Of a stretch of 64,000 nt of DNA, positions 24,951-37,208 are shown piece after piece. How positions within the stretch are numbered: the first letter of the stretch is position 1; every line of letters begins with the position of its first letter. The translations under genes and the position numbers were made by a program. A model generated the notes under the pieces. It made no database searches and had not been told where the DNA came from. It worked only from the letters and a program-made list of their open reading frames with translations. The stretch is taken from positions 5,251,001 through 5,315,000 of the forward strand of contig NC_135149.1 in the NCBI RefSeq assembly GCF_050948215.1, written 5' to 3'. The DNA is from Halictus rubicundus. Lineage: Eukaryota > Arthropoda > Insecta > Hymenoptera > Halictidae.

Positions 24951-25192
24951 CCTGTATATACGTGCTTATAAGTCGTAAACAACAAATGATATCGAAAAAT
25001 GGTTGAAGTAAAAGTTACACCTTTTCTTGACATTTATAAAGCTGCGTATACATTTTTTTGAAAAATTGAATTCTCAATTTTTTTTTTAATTTACACTCAG
25101 GTTCATAGATCTCAAGAAACGGTATAACTTTTATTGCAACCATTCTGTGATGTCTTTTTTTGTTTACGACTTATAGACACGTATATAAAAAG
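24951..25192. mobile_element. short palindromic element near the transmembrane exon
   Basis: The left half (TATATACGTGCTTATAAGTC, GTAAACAACAAA, ATGGTTGAAGTAAAAGTTA) is repeated inverted in the right half (TAACTTTTATTGCAACCAT, TTTGTTTACGACTTATAGAC, ACGTATATA). The loop is AT-rich. The left flank carries CCCTGTA, the end word of the TACAGGG families. It has no coding capacity. Confidence 0.6.
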
Positions 25193-26203
25193 GGCGGTTC
25201 GGATAAAAGGGTTGATATCTCCCTCAAAGTGAACAAGGTGGCACGAACGAATTACAGCCACCTTCTTAGATAGATCTAATAAATATTTATGCAAAGTTTT
25301 ATCATACTCGGAGCGTGTCATATTCTATCCTTTTCCAACAAAAGATATCCGACCATTCCATGGTCGGCCGCACAGCTTTGTGGTACCCAGAAACTCTCGG
25401 CCCACTCAAAAACAATGTAAAGCCGAATAGGCACCCTCATTCATAATACGGCAAAAGCCGTCTCGGGCCATCCTCTTATATCGAAAGAAAACTGTATCGA
25501 TTCTTGTACAATTTTAATATTAATAAATATTAACATTATACACCATTTTCTCAGTAATCATGGAGTTTAAATTCTTTACTCAGTAACTGAAGGAAATTGC
25601 AGTAATATATTAGTATGATTCTCTGATTGAGTGACACTTAAGACCAGGTTCCGGCAGACCACAATTAATTAAAAACATTTTAACAAACATGAAAACAAGT
25701 AAAATGAAACGTGAAATGTATTATAGTATTTATTCAATATTAGTAACTAAAAGTATCAGTACTATGGTCTTATTATTCAATTATGGTTGCTTCTGTATTT
25801 AGAAGTACGAGAATTTTATCATCACTGATATAATTACATCATATCTAATAATATAATTAGAAAATAAAGGGAATAGTAAACACGGAAGAATGTTTTTGTA
25901 CGATCATTAGGTTTCCATCTTTATCCAGTTACATGTCTTAACATTAACTATGTATGTAAACGTTCAAGTATCTAGTCGTATTCTTCATTGAATAAGTAAT
26001 TAAGCATTTTTTTAGCAATAATGTATGTTGCTAAAGTACAACACAATGAAGTAGAAATTTGAATTAAACATATTAACGTTTTTATCTTAACAAAAACTTT
26101 TGCAATCCTTTGCTAGTAAAAAGTTTGTAATCCACGGTTCGTTACGTGGATACTGACTGTAATTATCGCCCGGATCTACGAGCCTTCTCGTGGATGTCGA
26201 TTA

Positions 26204-26886
26204 AGGTATGTAACAAAAGTATTGAAACAAGTTTAACTTACGCGCCATGCGCTTCGTGATGTAGATGTCGCTACACTGCGCACGTGGTAAATGTAACGGT
26301 ACCTCTACATTGTTCTCAGATACAAAATGTACAAAAATTTTCATTTAGAATGGCGTACAAAGTTGATTTGCGCAAGCAGGTTTTTAGTCTTTTCGGAAAA
26401 CTAAGTAATAAGGAAATAATTAACAACAACAATTGCTTGCCGAAATTACGAAATTTTGTCGAAAAGTATCACGCAAGTGATAACTACATATTTTAGTCGG
26501 ACCTAACAAGTAGTTATTATGCAAAAAAGACAGTGGATTGTTACAATGCGAATAGCAGACCATGCGTGCCCAAGAAGGATAACCCTCTAAACGTGTCCCA
26601 GGCGCGTCCAGTCGAAAAATTTTGGGCTCTTCTCACTCGTATGGTATACGACAATGAATGAGAAGCAAAACCGAGCAGCAGTTGGTGCGCAGAATCAAAA
26701 GAAAATTAAAAGAATTTCATATTTCTGTGATTCAGACCATGATGGACAGTAAAAAAAAATCTCTCGAAAAATTGAGGACAAAGGGCCGTTTTCGATAACT
26801 TATAAATGAAATTAAAAAATTTTGAAATCATTATTTCAATATCTTATTTATTTTCCGAATTGTCTCAATACTTTTGTTACATACCT
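26204..26886 (+). mobile_element. Tc1/mariner-like element with internal deletion
   Basis: The ends are AGGTATGTAACAAAAGTATT and its reverse complement AATACTTTTGTTACATACCT, each flanked by TA, which is the Tc1/mariner target duplication. At 683 bp it is roughly half the size of an autonomous copy. Inside are an N-terminal remnant (YKVDLRKQVFSLFGKLSNKE) and a C-terminal remnant, so the middle with the first catalytic residues has been lost. It was probably mobilised by a full-length relative elsewhere. Confidence 0.8.
26350..26800 (+). pseudogene. Tc1/mariner-like transposase remnant
   Basis: From about 26350 the frame reads YKVDLRKQVFSLFGKLSNKE, a start-of-protein helix-turn-helix region, then soon stops at 26494. 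From about 26598 another frame reads VSQARPVEKFWALLTRMVYD, a stop, and then QQLVRRIKRKLKEFHISVIQ and TMMDSKKKSLRKI. This is the typical end of a Tc1-like transposase after the third catalytic residue. The catalytic core is absent. It is non-functional. Confidence 0.65.
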
Positions 26887-28636
26887 TATAGTCAGCGATA
26901 GAACCAAAAGGATTAAATGAATTTTGAAAAAGTACTACGACTCTTTCACGATATAATGGATCACCTATTTATTTTATGATTGACATTACAAACTCCTTAA
27001 TGAAAGAAAACATTTTTTACCAAAAGTACGTTTATACAAATACACGCATTTTTCTTAATTTTGTATTCGTTCTCATTTTCATCGTACAGCGAAACATTTG
27101 AAAATTCCAATTAAAACTTCTTAATTTAAATTAATATTTTTCAATACACTTAAGTTATTTTAGAACGGATTAAAAATTAGTTTCTTATTGTTACTATCAC
27201 AGAAAAAAGAAGCAATAAAGTTTCGAAAAGATTTGATCGACAAAATTGATATCGTTATGATTTGACAGTATTTAAACAGATAGAGATCAACAATATCACT
27301 CAAGAATATCGAAATATTTATTTACTTGTGAGAGGCTACAGTACAAATAACACATAAAAAGTTTGGTAATAATTTTGTACTAATACCTGCACATAGTAAA
27401 TTATTAAAGTATAATAATTTTGATATTTATACTAATAGCGAAATTGAAATTTACTTTAAAGAAAATTGAATAGAATTATACGTATAAAAATGTTAATATT
27501 TATTAAATGAGAGTAGCTTTTCTGTGTAATATGGTTGTACATCTACATATATCGTATGAATAAAACAGCTCAGATATTTTATTAGGATGATTGTTACCTT
27601 GTATAATAAATATTAGTTTTGTATAATAAACATATGTTAACATTTAACGCACGCTGCTCGATTTGCACACATCTCACGAAACGAAATTTTTAATGGTCTG
27701 ATCTAATGAACGAAGATTTAGCTGCGCAGGTCTGCAAAAGTCTATGTTCTCTGAAAGGCCTCGTCGTACTTGCATTAAACTCATTTCACATGGTGTTACG
27801 TACTCATCCGCCTACACTTGTGATGCATACAGTGTACGTAACAACGAATCGTATGTAAATATGTGTGTTTGTGTTGTCTAGCTTTTGTTTGTCGGAAGCA
27901 ACGTCTTCTGAACCTCTGACTCGTCTATCAATGTGGAGAAATGTCGGTGTTGTTCCAACCGATTGGAAAGCTTTAATAAAATTACCCAGACAGTCAAACC
28001 TGGCAATGGCAGAAAATCAGCAGAGTCTGCTAAGAGACGCAGGCAGCAGATTTGCAGCGGTCTGTTGGTACAGCGCCCCCTACACCATTAAATATCTGTT
28101 ACACCATCTACGACGATTTTAGTAACTACAACTCCTGCTATTCCAGCTACAACGACAGAGGACGCGCATATACAATTACACATATGAATATACAGGGTGG
28201 AGCATTTAAATGGAAACACCTAAATATCTCGGTTATTATTAGTCGTACAAAAAATCTTCACAGAATAAAGTTGTACTGTTTCAAGGGGCGAATTTGATGA
28301 TGGTAAAAATTTTCTCAAGGTCATTTTTTTACAAGATTTCAAGATCATCGACATTTTTTAAAATGGAATCATATATTTTTATTATCGCTATGTGATGGCC
28401 GAGGTCAAGACGAATGCAACGATCTGTAATATTATGACCTTCACGTGACCTGGAGTACGAAAAATTCATAAAAGTAGAACACTTGATGTAAACAGTGAAA
28501 GAATGATGACATGATCCCCCTAGGCTTTCAAGAGATGTTCTTGAACCTTGACTAATGACTGTAAACACGCTTACAATAAATTATAAACACTGATACAAAT
28601 CCTTCTCCTTGCGGTGACTCTAAGCAGTACGTTTAA

Positions 28637-28797
28637 CCAGTTAACTGTGTCTGACGAGTATACTCGTCATGAAGAAATGGCAATATTTTGTGTCATAACG
28701 AGTATACTCGCCAAAACAGCTATAATTCAAACAGCGGTTAATTTTTGCGACGCAACTTAGGTACACATTTTTCAAAGAGGTCGCAACAGCTAACTGG
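28637..28797. mobile_element. 161 bp TTAA-flanked element nested in the Tc1-like element
   Basis: It starts CCAGTTAACTGTGTC and ends AACAGCTAACTGG, with TTAA on both sides (28633-28636 and 28798-28801). The inner sequence has the paired words GACGAGTATACTCGTCA and ACGAGTATACTCGCC. TTAA duplication is the hallmark of piggyBac-type insertion. There is no coding capacity. Confidence 0.7.
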
Positions 28798-28856
28798 TTA
28801 AGAAATTCATCGGGATTTATTCGGTTGTGAAAGATAACGTTACTTTTCTGAAACGA

Positions 28857-29440
28857 TGGTGTACAGTGATGCAGAAAAGGTAGAAATTATTTTAGTTTAT
28901 GGTGAGGCTGAAAGTAACTGAGTACAAGCATTTCAAATTCAATCATACTTCTCGGCAAAGTTATGACCGCATAGTTCAATTGTTTTGTAAAATAGAGAGT
29001 ATTAAATCACTGAACAGAAAACGATCAAAGCCTGCTCCTGGAGAAGATGCCGAAACTTTTGTATTGGCTAGTCAATTTTGATCCTACTACAAGTTGTCGA
29101 AAAATTGGACGTTCTTTATTCCTTGTTCTTTATTGCAACGTCATAAATTTCATCCACACCATATTTCCTTACATCAGGAGCTTCATGGCAACGACTTTGA
29201 GAATCGTGTTGCGTTTTGTACATGGACATTGTAGCAAATACAAAGACGTGAATATTTTATGACGTTCTCTTTACTGACGAAGCTGCTTTTTCTAACCATG
29301 GACAACTGAATACACATAATATGCATTATTGGTGCACTGAAAACCCGAAATGGCTTCGCCAAGTTGTACACCACAGCCCATGGAGTGTAAATGTATGGTG
29401 TGAAATCGTTGGTGATAACAAACTCAAGGTCACTTGAAGG
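28857..29440 (+). pseudogene. Tc1/mariner-like transposase pseudogene (DDE)
   Basis: Beginning near ATG 28857 (MVYSDAEKVEIILVYGEAES) the plus strand shows an N-terminal region typical of insect Tc1/mariner-like transposases (QSYDRIVQLFCKIESIKSLN). Later come ASQFDPTTSCRKIGRS and, in another frame, VLFTDEAAFSNHGQLNTHN, MHYWCTENPKWLR and HHSPWSVNVWCEI. The FTDEA motif carries the first catalytic aspartate. At least two frameshifts are needed to connect the parts, and the sequence after VWCEI runs directly into the right inverted repeat, so the rest of the catalytic domain is missing. It is inactive. Confidence 0.75.
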
Positions 29441-29689
29441 TCATAATATTACAGGTCGTTGGATTCGTTTTGACCTCAGCTATCACATAGTGATAATAAA
29501 AATATATGATTCCATTTAAAAAAATATCGATGACCTTGAAATCTTGTAAAAAAATGACCTTGAGAAAAAATTTTTACCATCATCAAATTCGCCCCTTGAA
29601 ACAGTACAACTTTATTCTGTGGAGATTTTTTGTACGACTAATAATAACCGAGATATTTAGGTGTTCCTATTTAAATGCTCCACCCTGTA

Positions 29690-32600
29690 TAAAGAGTACT
29701 AAAAGCGACTATTTTTCATTATTTTATGGAAAAAACAAAAATGTATTTATCCAGATTTTTAGCCATTTTTACTAGAATGTGTGTATTATAATTAAATTAG
29801 TCGCTTTTAGTCCTCTTTAAACCTGGAGCTCATTTAAATGTATAATTCAATATGCACGCCCTTTATCGTAGGAGTAGAAAGTTTAGAAATTGCAAATTGA
29901 CTAGCGAGTCACTAAAATCGTCGGTAGATGGTGGTATCTCATAAAAATCTGTTGCTAGCAGGTTCTCCTACAAATGTTGCGCTAAGTTGCGGAAACGGAT
30001 GGGTAGATCAACCGCGGTCGTGTTGCGCTAATCTTGCGCCATGTTGGCGGAATTTGACTGACTGGGTATTTTTGTAAACCGTAAATTGTTTTATTTGACA
30101 ACCCTATCTTACTTTGTTTAACGCGTGGGAAAGATTTCGCACATTTGCTGCTACGTAATATTACTTAAAACCCACGATTTTAGGAAAAACGAGTTTAAAT
30201 ATTCAGGATTGTTATAACGACATCACATTAAAATACCAAAATTGGAATAATGAAATGTCAAATCTTTACCGTAACAGATATATATTACACTACTTATTTA
30301 CATTACTAAAGAAACTATTGAAACTATCTCCCATTTTACCGTATGCAAATCGCTGCTCGTTGAATTATGGAAGCATGAACCAATGAACGCAAATGAAATT
30401 CTTTCTTCTAACTCTTCTCGGTGCTTAAGCTCTTCAGCATACACAAGTTCTTTAACGCAACGCCCCATAAAACATTTTAAATCCGTTAAAATGTAATACG
30501 AATATCTTCTGTAATATTGTAAAAATACTAACATTACAGTGCGGTTGGTTAGGTAAATAACGTGAGAAGTATGCCCATACATGTGGAATTTGCGAATTTT
30601 CCCGAAAACAGAGCTCCAAACAAAAGACTGTTATTCTATATTTTCAATTTATTTTTTCGAAACAGGTTGTATAGTTAATTATAGCTATGATTATCACTAA
30701 TTTAAAAAAAATTGTTCGAACTTCCTTGGAACCTGCTATCTCTTCTTTCTTATTGATACTCATTAGTGGATTTGCAGAATCCGGAAGTAGCTGCGGGCTT
30801 TCGCGGTATCTCGAGATTTATGGCCTGTAAGTCATAAAAAGGCTCAAGCGCCTGATACCGAATAAATATAAAAGGATTTGAAAGACACACTTTTGTGACA
30901 GTAGAATTTAATTTTCGAGGAGCGTGAACATGGAAGATCTGTTTCCCATGCTTTGCATGTACTGCCAATTTTTATTGGAAAAACCCGTTATCATCAATGT
31001 TCACGTTACATCATTACTTGAAAAGAATGATACATTTACGAAGATTAGCAGGTGCATTCAATTCTATTATACGCGAATACATGAAATTTTCAAGTCATAC
31101 TGATTTTTGTCCCATTTTTTCGAAATACCGTAAAGGGTCGACCTAAGCAAATTTGAACTGTGCGATCTAAGCAAAACGCGGGGCCATGAAGCTTGAGCTG
31201 CCTCGGTCGTCGAGCAGCGTAACCAGGACGGGTATATCGATGTGAACCACTACTAATATAATTGCGAAACTTTTTTATTTTTCATTATTTTTTTATAGGA
31301 CTTTCGCCAACTTATTTGTGACATTTTTCTGATTAAAATGACGCTAAACACGATATAATTTGAACTGCATTTAGTGGTTTAATTGACGGTATGTAGTAAA
31401 TTTCGAACGAGAAGGATAGCGAGTGAAGAAGAAAGAGAAACATATTTTCGAGATGTTAACCTGTTCATGTAAACAAAACATATTTTTCATTTTTAAAATT
31501 TTTTTACACGAGAATCCCCCCCCCCCTAAAATCGGGTCTAGTGTAGGATCCGAGAAGACTGTGAGCATGAGCGTTCGAGCAGTACTTGGCAAAATAGAAT
31601 TTGAAATAGAAAATAGTAAATAGTTCATTTTATTTTTACAGCATAACTATAATTATGCAAATAAATTATTTTATTTATAAGAAAAGTTTTTGAAATATTA
31701 TTTAAAAATAATATTTTATTTGGAAAATATTGAAAATAGTGAGACTGAGTTATTACGACATTGTCGTCTGTTTATTAACATGTTACATGTAAATATTCGT
31801 AATTAAGCTATAAATAATACTTTGCTAACTATTATAGTTTCTTATGTTAAAAATTATAATTTATAATATTAACTATTTGCTCAACTTATTTTCATTATAA
31901 GGAAATATTTGAAATACATATTTGAAATACAACATTAGAATATTTTATTTTATGTATCTGGTTATCAAAATAAAAATATTTTATTTGCCGAAATTTTTCG
32001 TTCTATTCAAAGTAGTATTTTATTTGACCCACATTAAATTATACTATTTCAAATAGTATTTTAAGTATTTTTTCCCGAAATTTTGCTGGAACGATATGAC
32101 CTGCCTAAGAATGCTTTGGCAGGACAATTAATGCAAACATTTTTATTTTTGCATTTCTTGCTATGAAACCATTCTCAACGGATTTCTGAAGTGATACATT
32201 ATACTCCACGTGATCAGTAAATATGGGCCAAATTATACCTTGTTTAGTGTCATTGTAATCAGAAAAATGTCGCAAATATGTTGGTGAATTTCATTAAAAA
32301 TAAGTAGAACTAAAAAAATTTTCATTATTGCATCAGCATTGCCTCTCCGATACGCTATTTTTTGTTGCGCCTTCGGCCGCACGACCGGTGTTTATATATG
32401 AGGTCCTTTTCTATGTTCGGCACGGTCCACGCGGTTACAATAGTGTAGCAGAACTGTACGGTCTAAACAACGATAGGGACCTGAGGGTTTTGCTTAGATT
32501 AAACCTTTACTGTATCGACAAATGCGTGTCGTTGGCCGTCACAGAGCCATATAAATATCGTTGTCGTCATTATTGTTACGTCCTCCCTATGAGAAAGCGA

Positions 32601-33190
32601 AAGGAAAACGAAGAGTATGCAAGTCCGTTTCTTCGGATGATTAAATAATGAATTCTCCTATCGAGCATGGATACCTTCGGATAGTATCGAGATCAGTTGC
32701 GGTTTCGCCGTGTCGTGTCGCGTCGCATCGCGAAGAAATGCGATGCACTAGGATACTTGCTGCAAAGAAAGGATATAACGTTTGGCCTTCAGCTGACGAT
32801 GGCCGCTTCATTGATTTCTACCTTAGGCATTCCATGTAGCCGAGCTTCGTTGTTAAAACATGTTTTCCGAGGAGCAACATAGCTTGTTACATGATCGTCG
32901 ATGTTCGACGCTGCTCATCCTCAGCGAGCAATGTGAATTAATGGAAGGCAACGTTGTTGTTTAGTTGGATGATATTGCAATATGCAGAATACTGGCCTAT
33001 ACAATTGTTCGAACAACTGCTGAGATGTTCATCAAAGTCCCATTAACGACAGTCTATCGTTACGTACACGTATTAATCTTCGCATTTAATTCTTTCATTT
33101 TATTACGGTTCATTATAGTTAGTTAGTTAATAGAGTAATTTTATCATAGTTAGTTTATTTTAGACATGATTAATCGTTTGTGAAGGACAT
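29690..33190. other. intron 4, middle part: nothing coding recognised
   Basis: This is AT-rich. Copies of the AATATGTTGGTG repeat are at about 31290-31420 (inverted) and 32190-32410. A run of 12-13 C lies near 31507. Bases 31640-32060 are built from diverged units of ATATTTTATTTG type. Bases 32640-32930 are GC-richer, but I could not assign them. Confidence 0.45.
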
Positions 33191-33393
33191 ATACAGTGGC
33201 TAACAAAAGAATGTTTAAATATTCATAGGTTTATTCAATAACATGATAAGTTATCTCAAAAATGGCAAAAAGTATAGAACAGAATTTAAACTGTGTTATT
33301 GAATAAATCTATGAATAAATATCTTATTTTTATCTTTCAATTTTAATTTAAAAACGTTTCGAATTTTCGCTCGAACAATAATGGTATTGTATG

Positions 33394-33905
33394 CGATAAC
33401 TACCACAATTTTTACAAATTGAAATTTTATATTAAAGCAGCAATGAATTTTTTATTAATATCTACATCTTATAGAATAATGGAAACGAGAAAACTACGAA
33501 AGGGTATAGAGAAAATTGATAGTTTATTTAACACTATAACATAAGTAAAAGAACTGAGTGGACAAAAGTAAGTTTAATTCTACATTTTTGTGATTACAAT
33601 TCTGATATTCAAACACAAAATGTCTTATTACTTTGTAGGATCTCCGTTGCTGTGTATTACAGCTTATAGCCTGGTAATCTTGCAATCAACTCCTCGCCGT
33701 ATGAATATCTTCACGGTTACAATAATTAGATCTTATTTATCTAGAATAACTTCAAAGAAGAGGGAAGAAAATTCATATTTATGTATGTCTACATTTGCTT
33801 TAATTCTTAAATATTAGTTACAAAAGAATAGAATTCTATTTCGTTTAAAAAAAAGGCATAACATTCATGTAGATGTTGTTTGAAGTGTTTCCAATGTAAT
33901 ACTTT
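33394..33905. repeat. Tc1-like 3' end repeat, copy 1
   Basis: It matches 61145-61645 in the same orientation. Shared words, in order, are CACAATTTTTACAAATTGAA, AGCAGCAATGAATTTTTTAT, GACAAAAGTAAGTTTAATTC, TTGCTGTGTATTACAGCTTA and CTTGCAATCAACTCCTC. Here it is joined to the C-terminal transposase relic that follows, so it is probably the non-coding 3' part of a Tc1-like element lying on the minus strand. Confidence 0.6.
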
Positions 33906-34088
33906 CTTCGTTAGTACGAGCACTTGAAGGAATATACTCATGTAAAATTATCCAGAGATTTTTAATGGGAGCGAGGTCTGGGAATAGTGGTGGGCACTCG
34001 AGTTTTTAAATTGTTTCTCCCTCAAAAAAATTGGATGCCACCTTTGAAGTGTACTTGATGTCGATGTCTTGCCGAAAGATAAACGTGT
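33868..34088 (-). pseudogene. Tc1-like transposase C-terminal relic
   Basis: On the minus strand from about 34080 the sequence reads IFRQDIDIKYTSKVASNFF, a stop codon, and then CPPLFPDLAPIKNLWIILHE and YIPSSARTNEESITLETLQ before the terminal stop. The first part matches the second catalytic region of Tc1 transposases (normally FQQDNDPKHTSK). The second matches PDLNPIENLW around the third catalytic residue, here changed from E to K at IKNLW. An in-frame stop and altered catalytic residues make it dead. Upstream coding sequence is cut by the TACAGGG element at 34093. Confidence 0.8.
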
Positions 34089-34092
34089 ACTA

Positions 34093-34572
34093 TACAGGGT
34101 GTTTGGAAAATCGTGGTACAATCGGCAAGCGGATGATTCCTCACATAAAATCTAGTCGAAAATAAGAAATATAATTTTTTCATACGGGGCTTCACTTTCG
34201 AGAAAATTGATTTTGATAATGCGTTAGTTACGCTTGCACTTAGACAGTCTACTTTATTCGCCCGATCTAGCCCGCAATTCCCATTGCCGTTTGTGTTTAT
34301 GAACAATGTAGAGACTCCTTATTATTAATTAAAGTCATGCCATATCCTAAACGATACTGTTTACAGATGCAAGCAACAATGGAAATTGCGGGCTAGACCG
34401 AGCAAACAAAGCAGACTCTATCTAAGTAAACGCGTACCTAACGAATTTTTGAAACTCGATTTTCTCGAAAATGAAGCTCCGTATGAAAAACTATATTCCT
34501 TATTTTCGACTAAATTTTATGTGAGGAATTATCCCCGTGCCGGTTGTACCACGACTTCCCAAACACCCTGTA
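34093..34572. mobile_element. TACAGGGTG short element, subfamily D, copy 1
   Basis: The ends are TACAGGGTGTTTGGAAAATC (left) and, in reverse, TACAGGGTGTTTGGGAAGTC (right), followed on both sides by GTGGTACAA.CGGCA. Arms of at least 150 bp fold back (AGCCCGCAATT / AATTGCGGGCTAG). TA lies on both flanks. At 480 bp and without an intact gene, it inserted directly next to, or into, the Tc1-like relic on its left. Confidence 0.75.
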
Positions 34573-34784
34573 TAGTTGCGTTAATATTATCACAATGAAA
34601 ATGTCTTTTGACTTACTTTTGTCCGTTGCACGTGTCGAACAAAATGGATTGTTAACGCGTTTTGTGAAAACAGACGAATAAACAAAAGAAGTTTAATGTC
34701 GTATAGAGTTGCGAGGATGCCCCACCTTAGGTGGATGTTATCAACATTTGAAAAACTATCTAGTGCTAAAGTTGTCAATACTCA

Positions 34785-35151
34785 TACAGGGTAAGCTAGA
34801 CATTGTGGTACAACCGGGCAGGGGTAATTCTACATAAAAAAATAAGAACTTTCGGTATATATTTTTTTCATTCGAAGCTTTGTTTTCGAGACAATCGAGT
34901 TTGAAAATGCAGCGAATACGCGTGCTATTATGTATGTAGATAGGAATCGTCTAACGTGTCTGACTATTACCAACCAATTCTAATACTTCCTGCATCTACT
35001 AAAGCACGCGAGCCTGACGGATGTTTAAACTCGAGTTTCTCGAAAACGAAGCGCCAAACAAAAAAATGTTATTTATATTTTCGATTTATTTCTGTATGTA
35101 GAATCACACCCTGCCCAGTTGTACATACTACGATTTCTGGCCCACCCTGTA
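34785..35151. mobile_element. TACAGGGTG short element, subfamily D, copy 2
   Basis: The left end TACAGGGTAAGCTAGACATT and the right end, in reverse, TACAGGGTGGGCCAGAAATC both continue into GTA(G/C)TA(C/T)AAC.GGGCAGG. Internal words GAATTACCCC/TCTACATAAAAAAATA match the elements at 60072 and 9017. There is no coding capacity. Confidence 0.65.
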
Positions 35152-35153
35152 TA

Positions 35154-35225
35154 CAGTGAAACGTCGATTATCCGTGCTGATACGGAGATAAATGCATTCC
35201 GATAAGCGGATTTCAGATAATCGGT
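35154..35225. repeat. pogo/Tigger-like terminal palindrome
   Basis: It begins CAGTGAAACGTCGATTATCC, which resembles pogo/Tigger inverted repeats (CAGT.AAACCTCGATTATCC). It folds with ATAAGCGGATTTCAGATAATC just downstream. Only this short stretch is recognisable. Confidence 0.45.
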
Positions 35226-36128
35226 CTACATAAGCGAACCAAAATTGTAAATAAATCATGAAACTTCAGAAAATATATTGATTGTAAAAGTTGAATGTTA
35301 TGCGTCCGCAGAGTTCATAACGTAAGCAACGTTTCTTTTCGTGTTAGAAATATAACAAATTTTTTCTTCTTAATATTTAATTCGATAAGTTTATATCTTT
35401 GTTTAAATCATTTCCGACAATTAATAGGAGCTTTCCACATGTCTGTTACTATACTAACTTTGCATTTAGTTCAATTGCTTTTTGTTTAATTAAACGACCT
35501 GCCGTTGCTGAATCTAATTCATTATCGGATGATAATGTGAAACTACTACGGAAACAGTTATTGATTTCATTACTTTCAACGGTTTTTGAGGTTATAATTC
35601 AAATTGGGAAAATCGTATTAATATGTGCAACGCAAATATTAAGAATTCAATATTGTTAAAGATATTAGAGTCTTAGTACGTTATAACTATGACAACCTCA
35701 TTTGATACTTAATTAGATGTTTCTTCTTGTTTTTCTTCTTCCAGCAATAACATTTTACTTTTCCTTAGGACAATCGTCGTACTCGTACGTAATCGTTCTT
35801 CTTAGATTTTAATTTTCAAAATAAATTGAAAACCATCTCAGAAACTTGATGCATAGCGGATAGCTCGTTCGTATTAAATGTTGTTTGAACATGTTTAAAT
35901 ATTTAAAATATAATTAAAATACATACGATTATATTCGAGAAAGTATATAAAAACATTTTCTAAAAGAAACGTTAATATAACTTTTACATCTGAAGCGCAA
36001 ACGAAATGTCTTACAGTTGAAATTTTGAGACTTGTTTCAAAGATTTTTAAAAAATTGACGCCGGCGAAGAAATATAATTTTCAAAATTTAACGTATGAGA
36101 AACCATAACGCTTATGCGTTGACTATGC

Positions 36129-36572
36129 CAGGCCTGGGCAACTTCTTCCCCGCCGTCGCTTCACGACCCCCACTACCAATGTACAGGTTCCCTTACCACT
36201 AGCCACTTCCATTAACCCTACCGTGCTCTTATTTCTCCTGGAGGGTGTCGCTAGATGAGGGGAGGGAGCACGAATTGAAGGGAAAATTACCCTCTTTCTG
36301 CCAGTACCGAAGTATGCATGACAGACACGAAACGCGTCACGTGACCGGATCGCAGCGAAAGCGTGCGGAATAGCGTGGTAGAAGGGGAAGACAGAGTGGG
36401 GATACAAGTCTTGATCTGGCAATACTGCTCCTAAAGAAAACCTCCTATATAGGTTCCACCCCCCCCCCCCCCGCCCCCTTCTACCTACTCCATAGGAGCA
36501 TGCGGGAGAAGGGTCTCAGGAGTGGATAGAGAACTCGCATGTAGTTCGCGAGCGACCAGTTGCCCAGGCCTG
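36129..36572. mobile_element. hAT-type non-autonomous element
   Basis: The ends are CAGGCCTGGGCAACT and, in reverse, CAGGCCTGGGCAACTG. The 8 bp flanks (GACTATGC and GCGTATGG) agree at five positions, consistent with an old hAT 8 bp duplication. The interior includes a GC-rich core related in inverted orientation to 2340-2520, and a run of C near 36460. Its right part (GGTCTCAGGAGTGGA, then GCGAGC.ACCAGTTG) matches the 82 bp element at 39333-39414. Confidence 0.65.
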
Positions 36573-37208
36573 GCGTATGGATGAAGGTACACAATTAAAA
36601 ATCTGCTCGTAGCGACTTCTATTTAAGTCAAATGCGATAGGATCGCAGGCGGTACCTGGTGAGAGACAAACCCTTCCTTGGAACTTGCAAACTTTAAGTT
36701 TCATATAATATTTTTCGAAACCCAGCAACCTTGTAGGGAGAGTCGATACATTTTGGAGAAATAAGTTTGCGTGAACAAAACTAAATAACATTTTAATGAT
36801 CCCTTTGTACACTTGGAGTTAATATCACATTTTCACAGGCCCTTATTAACTACATTTTAGGGTGGGGTGTTCCAGGTAGTAATTAATGTGGAAAATTCCA
36901 GGTAGTAACGTAAAAACTGTTCAGTTACGGAATCTATATAGCTTGAAAATTTCAATATTTACTGCGCATTGTGATTGCGTGGAAATTAACGACCCGTTTT
37001 ATCAACAGTTTTCTTCACTCGTATTACATAATAACATTGCGAACGAAGAACTTTCAAACATAGTTGTGATGCTGTAACTTCCACCTTCCGGTTTATAACA
37101 CCGGTTATAGGACATTGATGATTTTCTTATGATTTTACAGCAGTATAGTATTGCCTATTATAGTAGCACACTACGCTTTTCGGATGTAAATTTTTTCGCA
37201 TTCCTCTG

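Larger units (their letters stand above)
24777..28190. other. intron 4, first part
   Basis: It contains an inverted-repeat element at about 24951-25192 and a deleted Tc1-like element at 26204-26886. Bases 27640-28190 include a faintly coding-like stretch that I could not assign. The rest is AT-rich. Confidence 0.5.
28191..29689 (+). mobile_element. Tc1/mariner-like element with about 270 bp inverted repeats
   Basis: The ends are TACAGGGTGGAGCATTTAAA and its exact counterpart in reverse (TTTAAATGCTCCACCCTGTA), both flanked by TA. The inverted repeats extend about 270 bp inward with high similarity; paired words include GTACAACTTTATTCTGTG, AATTCGCCCCTTGAAAC and ATGACCTTGA. The inner region encodes a broken transposase. 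A separate TTAA element sits inside at 28637-28797. It lies in intron 4 of the phosphatase gene. Confidence 0.85.

Noticed and set aside
28086..28190. Short Thr-rich reading (VTPSTTILVTTTPAIPATTTED) just left of the Tc1-like element, recalling the mucin exon
   Set aside because: The frame is short, stops upstream and downstream, and has no splice support. It could be a decayed fragment, but the evidence is too thin.
31500..31520. Run of C near 31507, and similar runs near 36460 and 40592
   Set aside because: They are simple homopolymers, possibly with length errors, and have no supported function.
32640..32940. GC-richer stretch with overlapping open frames of about 60 codons
   Set aside because: No domain, no splice structure, and no match to other parts of the window that would define it.
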